From contig CAJKHT010000067.1 of the NCBI GenBank assembly GCA_905199755.1, positions 1 to 15,229 on the forward strand: 15,229 nt of DNA. Reading direction: 5' to 3'. Under the pieces are notes generated by a model. That model did no database searches, was not told the DNA's origin, and was given only the letters and a program-made list of their open reading frames with translations. Source of the stretch: an uncultured Eubacteriales bacterium. GTDB lineage: Bacteria > Bacillota > Clostridia > UBA1381. Positions 7,469 to 13,393 of the stretch are shown here, piece after piece. A program made the translations under genes and the position numbers. Numbering within the stretch: position 1 is the stretch's first letter; the number at the start of each line of letters is the position of its first letter.

Positions 7469-8611
7469 TTAATTATAGACTATTCCGCTGTATTCAAGCG
7501 TTACAGCTGTGCAATGCGCCACCTGTGTATTGCTTACCACCGTATCTGTAGGAGCAGTTATGACAACTCCCTTTGCTCCGGCATTGCGCATGCATGTCAA
7601 TAATTCCTGTGTATCAATGTCACGTCCGATTTTTGCGGACTGCCATGTTATATACTTATTAACCGCCTCCGTTATCTCTTTTTGTATATCCGCCGCATGT
7701 GAAACATCATTTTCCGATATTCCGTATGAGACATTAACGGAATAATTCACACGGCTTACATTCTTAATAGTGATTTTATCGGTTAATGCCTTAATTTCGG
7801 GATTTTGAATGTAGCTTGCAAGCTCCGTGAGAAAGGTATCATTTGCCGGCTCCTCATTTTCAAGCAATATATAAAATACAAGATTTGCGTCTGACGGATT
7901 TTCACAAGTAACATCGGTAATTAAAGTCGAAAATGACTTGATGTAATAAATATATGCTTTTTCCGCTCCCGTTGTACTGTACATATATCGGCTGTTGAAT
8001 ATACGCTCCGCAAAGGCTTCATCGCTTTCTTCATCATCTCCACCTGTCGGAATATCTATATTTTCCGCCATTGCAACATACGCAATCGGATCAACTATAA
8101 TGTTTATTTCGCCCACGGCATATTCATTCGCTACCGCACCTCCCGTAACCGATGTGCATTTTACGTCTGCACTTAATTCTCCCGGAGGAATTTCCGCATA
8201 TTCATCGGTTGCAAAGTATGTATTGCATGCTGCTGACGTTACACGCGTTCTTGCCGGAATTACCGTTATGCCCGTTCTCGCCGCGGACAGCGTAAATCGT
8301 ATTGTGACAATCGCCTTTTCTTCTTTTTTGCGTGTTAACCCTCTGCTTAATGCAATATTGTCAAGATATGTGCCGGTTGCATATTTAAGCAGATTTTGCT
8401 TTGCTTTTTCATTAACTGCCGCCGCTAACTGATAATATATCTGTGCTGCTGTATATAAAACAGCTTTATCTTCATCACTAATGACAACAGCGCTATTCCC
8501 GGTTAAGCTTTTATATTCGCTGTTATAAGCTTCAACAGCTATTTCTTTAAGCTTCTGCAAGGTTATATCACCCAAGAAACTTATTTCAGGAATATTGTTA
8601 AACCTCGCCAT
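7469..8611 (-). CDS. Baseplate protein J (P2 gpJ / gp47 family)
   Basis: A 380-residue protein with the usual domain order of baseplate J proteins. The N-terminal helical part contains AQIYYQLAAAVNEKAKQ and YATGTYLDNIALSRGLTRK, the standard 'tG.yLD.la...g..R' motif. A beta region with GITVIPARTRV and GAVANEYAVGEIN follows, then the hinge GGDDEESDEAFAERIFNSR. The C-terminal part ends with a predicted strand IVYN. J forms the outer wedge of contractile-tail baseplates with gp25/W and I. The start has GGAGG eleven bases upstream, 16 bases after the large terminase stop. Separation from its normal partner W (here about 5.5 kb downstream) and from I (not in the window) is unusual. Confidence 0.92.
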   Translation of the reverse strand: MARFNNIPEISFLGDITLQKLKEIAVEAYNSEYKSLTGNSAVVISDEDKAVLYTAAQIYYQLAAAVNEKAKQNLLKYATGTYLDNIALSRGLTRKKEEKAIVTIRFTLSAARTGITVIPARTRVTSAACNTYFATDEYAEIPPGELSADVKCTSVTGGAVANEYAVGEINIIVDPIAYVAMAENIDIPTGGDDEESDEAFAERIFNSRYMYSTTGAEKAYIYYIKSFSTLITDVTCENPSDANLVFYILLENEEPANDTFLTELASYIQNPEIKALTDKITIKNVSRVNYSVNVSYGISENDVSHAADIQKEITEAVNKYITWQSAKIGRDIDTQELLTCMRNAGAKGVVITAPTDTVVSNTQVAHCTAVTLEYSGIVYN

Positions 8612-8627
8612 TTTCCCGATGTCCTCC

Positions 8628-10451
8628 TTAATACCCGTTTATCCAGCTGGATTTTTCTTTTGCCGGAGAATTATTTTCTGCGGATTCGTTTTGCTGCTCC
8701 TGCGCCCACAAGCCTATGCTTCTGACTCCTTGTATATCTGCCGCCGCCGATGCATATACACGGCAGTCTAAATAATGGTTGTCTGCATGGCTTGTTTTGG
8801 GCTGCCATACCAATCTGCGTTTTACACCATTTCCAACCGCCACTTTATGCTCTGCCGTAAGCTGCTTTGCATACTCCTCATCACAGTCTTTATGCACCAT
8901 GCAGCTGCCTACTCCGTTAGGACGCTGAAGATTTGCCGCAATCATATCCTTGTACTTTCCGCCGTCTACCAACACCAGCGGCTGACCGTCATATGATTTG
9001 CCGGCTTTATTTATGTTTGTAATCTTAAAATGATTGTTTCCGGAGGATATGCCTTTACACGGAGTAATATAACTGTGACACAAACAATACTCATAGACAT
9101 CTTCTGTTTGGTCACCGCTATCCATTAAACATAAATCCACAAAAAAACTTTTTCCTGCAGCATTTTTGTATTCAGCATATATCACATTATCCAGCTCGGA
9201 AAATGAAAGTAGCTGACCGTGTAATATTGATTGCGAAGTAAGATGCGCTCCCCATGCAACAATATCAAAGTAAACTGAGTTTTCCTGTACATCAACACCC
9301 GCCGTAAGCATAACCGCCCAATCCGGCACTGTCATTTGTGCTTCATCAGCCTGCCGCTCCATAACCAAAGCTTCAGTGGTCTTTATTTTCGTATCTTCCC
9401 ATGGTTCTCCCAGCCATGAATTTACAAAATTCTGTAATTGCTCGGGATCGTCCTTACTTTCAAGAAATTCGAGTGCTATATCCTCCCATGATACAAAAAA
9501 GGAATATAATGCATTGATATGAAAACTCACTCTTTCGGCTTTGCCGACACATGTTTTTAATGTATCACGCCATTCACCCGCTTTCAGCATTGACGGTTTC
9601 TCACGGTTTTCAATAGCTGCACCGCAGCTTTGACAGAAATACATTGCCGTTTTTGAACGTTCTATGTTTGTCAGCTTTCCGCTTTTATTTTCAGCAAATT
9701 TTATCTGTTTAAATTCGAGTGTTATAAACTCTCCGCAATGCGGACACGGTACAAAATACTCTCTTTGTTCATCCGCCCTCTCATGATTGCGCCATATATA
9801 ATTATTTTTTAATGTCGGTGTGCTGCATGTATATATTTTTCGGCTGTGCTTAAAGGTCTTTGTTCTTTCCACCGCCAAATTATATGGGGATGCCTCTTTC
9901 TTTGTTGCTCCCTGCATTTTGTCGATTTCATCAAAGAACAAATATTTTATAGCTTTTGATGCAAGCTTTGAGGGGCTGCCGCCGCTGCGCAGATACAAAT
10001 TCATGTTATGAAACCGCAGATTCATTTCATTTGATTTTGCATTGTAAAAGTGCTTTGCAATTTCCGGGGTGTTTTTATATGCCGGTTTGAGCTTGTCGTT
10101 TGAAATATCTTTCGCCAAGTCATCGGTAGGATATACTATCATGGTCGGTGACGGATTTTGTGTTATAATCCACCCTGTAGCATTTATTAAAGCCTCCGTG
10201 CCGCCCACCTGTGTTGATTTCACAAAATTAATGTGACGTATATACGGATCGTTAAAACAATCCATAATTCCCACAAGATAAGGTGTTATTGCATTGCTCC
10301 AATTTCCCGGCAGCGAAGAGCTTTCATCAAGCTTTCTGTATTTTTCCGCCCATTGAGAAACGGTAAGCTGCTCCGGCCGTGACAATGACTGCTTTATGCA
10401 GCGCATAAACAGATTTCTTGTTTTCAGTCTCGATCTTTCACGGGCATTCAT
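8628..10451 (-). CDS. terL: Terminase large subunit, gpA family
   Basis: A 607-residue packaging motor and nuclease of the lambda gpA type. The N-terminal ATPase has a Walker-A-like KSTQVGGTE (residues 78-86) and Walker B YLFFDEID (170-177), with the coupling motif TCSTPTLKNNYIW around 208-220. A zinc-binding insert follows with CPHC (236-239) and CQSC (273-276), typical of gpA proteins. The C-terminal nuclease domain starts with LTAGVDVQE (Asp387) and continues with CLMDSGDQTEDVYEY (Asp444) and a late HADNHYLDC, the expected acidic cluster. It uses ATP to move DNA into the procapsid and cuts cos ends. AAGGTGA precedes ATG 10451. The small subunit lies upstream but is separated from it by a tail chaperone gene. 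Confidence 0.95.
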   Translation of the reverse strand: MNARERSRLKTRNLFMRCIKQSLSRPEQLTVSQWAEKYRKLDESSSLPGNWSNAITPYLVGIMDCFNDPYIRHINFVKSTQVGGTEALINATGWIITQNPSPTMIVYPTDDLAKDISNDKLKPAYKNTPEIAKHFYNAKSNEMNLRFHNMNLYLRSGGSPSKLASKAIKYLFFDEIDKMQGATKKEASPYNLAVERTKTFKHSRKIYTCSTPTLKNNYIWRNHERADEQREYFVPCPHCGEFITLEFKQIKFAENKSGKLTNIERSKTAMYFCQSCGAAIENREKPSMLKAGEWRDTLKTCVGKAERVSFHINALYSFFVSWEDIALEFLESKDDPEQLQNFVNSWLGEPWEDTKIKTTEALVMERQADEAQMTVPDWAVMLTAGVDVQENSVYFDIVAWGAHLTSQSILHGQLLSFSELDNVIYAEYKNAAGKSFFVDLCLMDSGDQTEDVYEYCLCHSYITPCKGISSGNNHFKITNINKAGKSYDGQPLVLVDGGKYKDMIAANLQRPNGVGSCMVHKDCDEEYAKQLTAEHKVAVGNGVKRRLVWQPKTSHADNHYLDCRVYASAAADIQGVRSIGLWAQEQQNESAENNSPAKEKSSWINGY

Positions 10452-10457
10452 TTTTTA

Positions 10458-11002
10458 TCACCTTTTCCTTTTGCTGCGTTCCTCCAGCTCATGCGCCATC
10501 TCGATAAGCTCTCCCAATGGCTGCTCATAGAAAAAATCAATACCTGTCATCGTTGCAAGAGCGAGATTTATGCATAATTTACGTAGGTTCGATGCATTTA
10601 ATCCTCGCTGTACAAAAAATTTACAACGCGTGATTTAATTTTCACAATATCTTTCCCGCTGATTCTCATTAAAAATTCTAACGGAAGGTCGGTAAGAACA
10701 TTTGCCGCCGCCAATGCATAGTCAAGCGTAAGCTCCGGTGATGCGGACGTATTTTTTGTGATTTTTCTGTACAGTGATTCAATTTTCTGCATCTGCAATG
10801 CATTCAGGCTGCTTAAACCCGTCAAATCTATTTCTTTTATCTCTCTGCCCTCAAAGCGATATGTTTTTGAAAGCTTGATAATATTCTCGTCTGTCTTTTC
10901 TTCTGCCGGGATTGTTATATCCTCAACATTTGCCGCGCATACTGCCTGTTCCGCCTCAACTACATTATCCTTTTTTCTTTCATCTGATTTTGTCTCTGTC
11001 AT
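10458..11002 (-). CDS. Tail chaperone extended product made by -1 frameshift (join 10614..11002, 10458..10613)
   Basis: Inferred fusion of 181 residues. The first 130 residues are shared with the chaperone below. At the slippery run the ribosome can slip one base back, after which the frame is open for 51 codons, with residues VQRGLNASNLRKLC leading into LALATMTGIDFFYEQPLGEL, and ends at TGA 10458-10460. The extension exactly fills the otherwise empty space before the large terminase. Its helical end with FYEQPLGELIEMAHELEE resembles the E' part of P2-type chaperones. Such G/GT or E/E+E' pairs coat the tape measure and recruit tube subunits in nearly all long-tailed phages. The reading frame is seen directly; translation by frameshift is inferred. 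Confidence 0.75.
10598..11002 (-). CDS. Tail assembly chaperone, short form (Phage_TAC E/gp41-like)
   Basis: A 134-residue protein. Residues 1-40 are charged, low complexity and probably disordered. From residue 45 it has the typical chaperone motif KTYRFEGREIKEIDLTGLSS, then a helix LNALQMQKIESLYRKI and the segment LTLDYALAAANVLTDLP found in P2 gpE / Mu gp41-type proteins (Phage_TAC_7). It would bind the tape measure during tail assembly. AAGGAGG sits eight bases before ATG 11002, the best ribosome binding site in the late operon. Odd position: between the two terminase genes rather than next to the tape measure. The 88 bases upstream show only a five-base-pair hairpin and AT-rich sequence. 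Confidence 0.75.
   Translation of the reverse strand: MTETKSDERKKDNVVEAEQAVCAANVEDITIPAEEKTDENIIKLSKTYRFEGREIKEIDLTGLSSLNALQMQKIESLYRKITKNTSASPELTLDYALAAANVLTDLPLEFLMRISGKDIVKIKSRVVNFLYSED
10613..10622 (-). promoter_or_regulatory. Programmed -1 ribosomal frameshift site
   Basis: The minus strand reads AAATTTTTTG. In the chaperone frame (codons GTA AAT TTT TTG) this contains two overlapping canonical X_XXY_YYZ heptamers, A_AAT_TTT and T_TTT_TTG, four codons before the zero-frame stop. Both give the same -1 outcome. I see no strong stimulatory hairpin in the next 40 bases, which is common for tail chaperone slips. Confidence 0.75.
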
Positions 11003-11090
11003 AATTATTTCCTCCTTTAGGTTTTTTTATATTTTATCTGACTGCCGTTCACGGCAATTGATAAACTGTTTTAATATACAAACGCTGGTT

Positions 11091-11612
11091 TCAATCGTTT
11101 TCCTCATCTTCGTCTATATCGAAATCCGCGTCTGTCAATCCGCCGTTAACCGCATCCGGATTATATTCCGACAGTTCGTCAATGGTTTCAAGCATTTCCG
11201 ACGTCAAAAGGTTTATGATAACATTTATATCCTGCTCACCTAAAATCTGCGGTGCGGTTTTTGCCGGTATTGCCAGCAAACGATTGCGAAAATCAAGCAG
11301 CATATTGTTTAAAAATGTTTCAACGTCAGCTGCTTCATGTACCTCTTTTCGCAGTTTCCGAAGCTTGATTTTTGTGATTTCTTTTTTCAGACTTTCGTGT
11401 TCTGCCTGTTCCTTTTCTTTGATAACGTTTGTCCCGTTACCGATTTCCCCTTTTATCTTAAAATCAATGTACTCGGAAATACATCTCGGCAGGTTATATT
11501 TTTTAGTGTTTTTCGTACACTCGAAAAGTCCTTGATTTTTTAAGTTTCTGACCTGTCGGGCAGTTATGGATAATGCCGCCGCCAAGTCCTTTTGATTTAC
11601 TTCCCACTCCAT
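11091..11612 (-). CDS. terS: Terminase small subunit, Nu1-like
   Basis: A 173-residue protein. The N-terminal 50 residues form a winged helix-turn-helix: VNQKDLAAALSITARQVRNL is the DNA-reading part, followed by a wing with TKKYNLPRCISEYIDF. The middle has KLRKLRKEVHEAADVE and the helical VETFLNNMLLDFRNRLLAIP-APQILG segment typical of Nu1-like small terminases. The C-terminus is very acidic (DADFDIDEDEEND) and probably contacts the large subunit. It recognises the packaging site on concatemeric DNA. In lambda the binding sites (cosB) lie just upstream of this gene, which fits the gene-poor region at 11613-11987. The ribosome binding site (AAGAAG) is modest. Confidence 0.85.
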   Translation of the reverse strand: MEWEVNQKDLAAALSITARQVRNLKNQGLFECTKNTKKYNLPRCISEYIDFKIKGEIGNGTNVIKEKEQAEHESLKKEITKIKLRKLRKEVHEAADVETFLNNMLLDFRNRLLAIPAKTAPQILGEQDINVIINLLTSEMLETIDELSEYNPDAVNGGLTDADFDIDEDEEND

Positions 11613-11940
11613 AAAACACTTCTTATTTATTGCAAAAAATGAATTTTTATTTTTCTACAAATATTGCACCGATTTTTCTGATACTTTTTTCTCTTGAACA
11701 TTTTTTACTGCCCAAGCGCCGCGATTTAATGATTTTTTTACTTGATATTTTTACTTTCAAATCACAATCGTGAAATTCATTTTGATGGTCATTTAATTAC
11801 ATTCTCAGACAATTAAATCCTCCGTTGTTTCCTATTCGCGCAATGCGGAAGGAAGTCACTGCAATTTTTTTCCGAAAAAGCGGCAATTCCCGGACCTCTT
11901 TAGCCCCGCATTAGGGCACCGGTGTGTAAAGTACCTAAAA
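11613..11940. other. Non-coding part of the control region, with candidate cos site
   Basis: About 330 bases with no convincing gene, upstream of the small terminase. A GC-rich patch at about 11880-11925 stands out in AT-rich surroundings. On the minus strand it reads CACCGGTGCCC (containing the palindrome CACCGGTG, 11917-11924), then GCGGGGCTAAAGAGG, then a CCGGG/GCCGC stretch. GCCC and GGGC arms flank TAATGCG. A GC-rich, two-fold symmetric patch next to a Nu1-like gene is where cos would be expected, and GCGGGG..AAAG loosely recalls the P2 cos core (from memory). Closer to the gene, three TTTTTACT copies (11702, 11735, 11748) may be small-terminase sites or chance. The cut position cannot be set. 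Confidence 0.35.
11791..11818. promoter_or_regulatory. Operator-like inverted repeat upstream of small terminase
   Basis: Perfect eight-base arms ATTTAATT (11791-11798) and AATTAAAT (11811-11818) with a 12-base spacer, so arm centres are 20 bases, about two helical turns, apart. This is a typical dimeric regulator geometry. On the minus strand a weak -35-like TTGAAA lies about 30 bases downstream (11755-11760), but there is no good -10. It is A/T only, so chance occurrence in AT-rich sequence is possible. Confidence 0.3.
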
Positions 11941-11952
11941 AGTTTTTTTTCA

Positions 11953-11987
11953 GAGGTATACAAGCAAAATCAATGCCGATATACCTC
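11953..11987. repeat. Inverted repeat downstream of the terminator
   Basis: Arms GAGGTATA (11953-11960) and TATACCTC (11980-11987) around a 19-base loop. Outside the arms, T8 (11943-11950) and A8 (11988-11995) could extend the stem after a two-base bulge. The A8 is, on the minus strand, the T-tract of the neighbouring terminator, so the two structures share it. The role is unknown: a second hairpin protecting the late mRNA start, or a regulator site. Confidence 0.45.
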
Positions 11988-12027
11988 AAAAAAAACCGTA
12001 AATTGTACGGGCTTTCAATTTACGGTT
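11988..12027 (-). terminator. Intrinsic terminator after the regulator gene
   Basis: A perfect 12-base-pair stem with arms AACCGTAAATTG (12027-12016 on the minus strand) and CAATTTACGGTT (12005-11994), a ten-base loop, then T8 on the minus strand. It starts 26 bases past the stop of the ArpU-like gene and would end the replication/regulation operon. The stem has only four G/C pairs, so strength may be moderate. On the plus strand no T-tract follows directly. Confidence 0.75.
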
Positions 12028-12029
12028 AT

Positions 12030-12077
12030 ATTATAACATATTTTTTTGCGTTATTACTGACAGTTTTCTGTCAGTAA
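12030..12077 (-). promoter_or_regulatory. Candidate late promoter with 10-bp dyad operator
   Basis: On the minus strand TGTTATAAT (12038-12030) is a perfect extended -10 box. Where the -35 should be there is no TTGACA. Instead there is a perfect dyad with arms TTACTGACAG (12054-12063) and CTGTCAGTAA (12068-12077) and loop TTTT. The dyad covers the last codons and the stop of the ArpU-like gene. An activator-type promoter with a poor -35 and an adjacent dimer site fits late control, and the start point (about 12023) would fall inside the terminator's first arm. No transcription data; inferred. Confidence 0.45.
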
Positions 12078-12401
12078 ACTATTGTAATATTCTCCGAATA
12101 TTTTCCTGCTGCGCTCCAACTTTCTCCATAGAGTGCGCTCGTCAACATTCATATCATATGCCGCTTTAATAATGCTCCGTGTTATCGTTCCGCGGCGAAT
12201 TTTGCCTTGCGGCAGACGGCAATATGTATTGCGCACACCCTCAAGAGCAATTATATCATTCTCTATGTTTAAATGCTGCATGGTTCGTTCTACTGCGTTT
12301 ATCACAGTTTTATCGGGAGAGTCAATATTATTTCTCTGCCCGTAATATCTGAATGCAGCTATTGCAAAATCTTTAATATTATCCTGCTGAATATCTGTCA
12401 T
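12054..12401 (-). CDS. Helix-turn-helix protein, ArpU-like late transcription regulator
   Basis: A 115-residue protein. The first 50 residues are helical. The C-terminal half has YCRLPQGKIRRGTITRSIIK (about residues 60-79) followed by AAYDMNVDERTLWRKLERSRKIF, a helix-turn-helix of the sigma-region-4 / ArpU kind ('...v....v..Rtvyr.l..ar..f'). It lies at the end of the replication operon just before the packaging genes, the place where ArpU/RinA-like regulators of late genes are usually found in Gram-positive phages. AGGAGG lies eleven bases before ATG 12401. Its own last codons overlap a 24-base dyad and it is followed by an intrinsic terminator. Direct homology to ArpU is not certain; a general sigma-like regulator is the alternative. 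Confidence 0.55.
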   Translation of the reverse strand: MTDIQQDNIKDFAIAAFRYYGQRNNIDSPDKTVINAVERTMQHLNIENDIIALEGVRNTYCRLPQGKIRRGTITRSIIKAAYDMNVDERTLWRKLERSRKIFGEYYNSLLTENCQ

Positions 12402-12448
12402 GATTATATATCCCTCCTCTGCCGCCTTTTACACACACAAACAAAACA

Positions 12449-13255
12449 TCACTCCAACCGTCGGCGGCTGTAGTCACGCTTTCTATAAAGCTGTATTTCA
12501 AGATATTCTCCGCCGTTGCATGGATTGTGAAATGTATTCACCTCCGAAATCTCATACCCCGGATATATTCTTTCAAGCTCGCGTTCCGTTATGTTTCCCT
12601 TTCGTATATCCTCCACTGTTCTCCTCGATATGTACCCCGTGCGCTCTTTCGGCTGCGGACGGCGAAGGTTCTTCGATGCACACCACCTCTTGAATTTTCC
12701 CTCTATCACTTCATCATCGGGACGTATCTTATATTTCGCCAGCCCCCTCAGTCCTTGTTTATCAAAATAAAGCGCGTATGTATGTGCATATCCCATCCGC
12801 CACATTCTTTCAAGCATATCACGGCTCATTCCTCCCGACAAAATCATATGGTAATGCCATCTGCCGCGCCTTTCGCCTTTCTGCACAACATACACATATT
12901 TCAATTCGGATAATCCGTGTGTACGTCTGTAATATTTTATACGGCGGATAAAATTCTGTATATGCTTTAATGCCTCCTCATATGATTCCGGCAAATATTC
13001 ATCATCAAATCCCAACCCCATTTCTATATCATTCTCATTAAAATTCTCATTGATGATATATGTCAGCTTATTCTCGGCAAGCTTTTGATTATATTTCTTC
13101 TGTACCTCTGATGTGGCATGTGCTTTTCTTCTTCCCCCGGTTCTTTTGTATGCACTCTCAAACACGGGAAAAGAATACACCGACATATAATTCCCATGCT
13201 TTATTATATTTTCTCTCTGATATACCCTTTGAGTTTTTCTGTTATTCTTTTTCAT
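12449..13255 (-). CDS. HUH-type rolling-circle replication protein (REP_ORF2/G2P-like)
   Basis: A protein of 268 residues from the chosen start. Order of motifs: NKLTYIINENF (about 62-72), a helix with IQNFIRRIKYYRRTHGLSEL, the strand KYVYVVQKG, and the metal-binding HUH motif in RGRWHYHMILSGG (His134, His136). Then comes LRGLAKYKIRP with Tyr175, the likely DNA-joining tyrosine, and KFKRWCASKNLRRPQPK, the typical 'krw..SrNLkkP' box of this family. Such proteins nick one strand at an origin and stay joined to the 5' end. The frame runs up to a TTG at 13309, but AAGGAG lies 13 bases before ATG 13255, so 13255 is preferred. The family is best known from small single-stranded DNA phages and plasmids. 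In a tailed phage it may play the P2 gpA role. Confidence 0.8.
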   Translation of the reverse strand: MKKNNRKTQRVYQRENIIKHGNYMSVYSFPVFESAYKRTGGRRKAHATSEVQKKYNQKLAENKLTYIINENFNENDIEMGLGFDDEYLPESYEEALKHIQNFIRRIKYYRRTHGLSELKYVYVVQKGERRGRWHYHMILSGGMSRDMLERMWRMGYAHTYALYFDKQGLRGLAKYKIRPDDEVIEGKFKRWCASKNLRRPQPKERTGYISRRTVEDIRKGNITERELERIYPGYEISEVNTFHNPCNGGEYLEIQLYRKRDYSRRRLE

Positions 13256-13340
13256 AACGGTATTTCTTCTCCTTAGTCGTTTAGTTAATATTACATACAA
13301 GCCTTGCAACGCCCGCCGGACGTTTTAAAAATTTACATAT

Positions 13341-13346
13341 ATTATA
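13341..13346 (-). promoter_or_regulatory. Candidate -10 box for the replication gene
   Basis: The minus strand reads TATAAT in the setting TACTATAATATATG. The expected -35 area falls within the GC-rich hairpin at 13361-13389 and has no TTGACA-like hexamer, so the promoter, if real, is weak or regulated. A transcript from about 13334 would carry the AAGGAG ribosome binding site of the rep gene. Confidence 0.4.
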
Positions 13347-13360
13347 GTAGATATTTTTTT

Positions 13361-13389
13361 ACCGTCCGCACTTCTTCCGCGCGGACGGT
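13361..13389. other. GC-rich hairpin upstream of rep, candidate replication origin or operator
   Basis: A perfect nine-base-pair stem, arms ACCGTCCGC (13361-13369) and GCGGACGGT (13381-13389), loop of eleven bases ending in CCGC. An alternative palindrome TCCGCGCGGA (13376-13385) overlaps it. It begins five bases after the stop of the upstream gene. The adjacent 40 bases are almost pure A/T. No T-tract follows on the minus strand (A7 does), so it is not an ordinary terminator. A hairpin plus AT-rich segment beside an HUH initiator gene is the classic double-strand origin layout. Confidence 0.4.
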
Positions 13390-13393
13390 TCGA

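Noticed and set aside
7995..8432. 145-codon open frame on the plus strand
   Set aside because: It is antisense to baseplate J, Ser/Ala-rich like a codon shadow, with no ribosome binding site or neighbours on that strand.
11003..11090. TTGCCG and TAAAAT as a promoter before the tail chaperone
   Set aside because: The spacing is only 15 bases and TTGCCG is part of a small GCCG/CGGC hairpin; too weak to call.
10758..11243. 161-codon plus-strand frame
   Set aside because: It lies antisense across two well-supported genes, and its Phe/Ser/Ile-rich composition is that of a reverse-strand shadow.
8628..11612. Assembly error as the explanation of the mixed gene order
   Set aside because: Genes at most mixed junctions share overlaps, embedded ribosome binding sites and the same strand and composition, and the frameshift extension exactly fills the gap before the large terminase. 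It is still worth confirming with long reads.
11627..11701. 24-codon minus-strand ORF with a Cys-x-x-Cys (MFKRKKYQKNRCNICRKIK)
   Set aside because: No ribosome binding site and in AT-rich non-coding DNA. It recalls the start of an HNH nuclease, but nothing follows, so it is not called a gene.
13361..13389. Hairpin as an intrinsic terminator
   Set aside because: On the minus strand it is followed by a run of A, not T, and on the plus strand the T-run precedes the stem.
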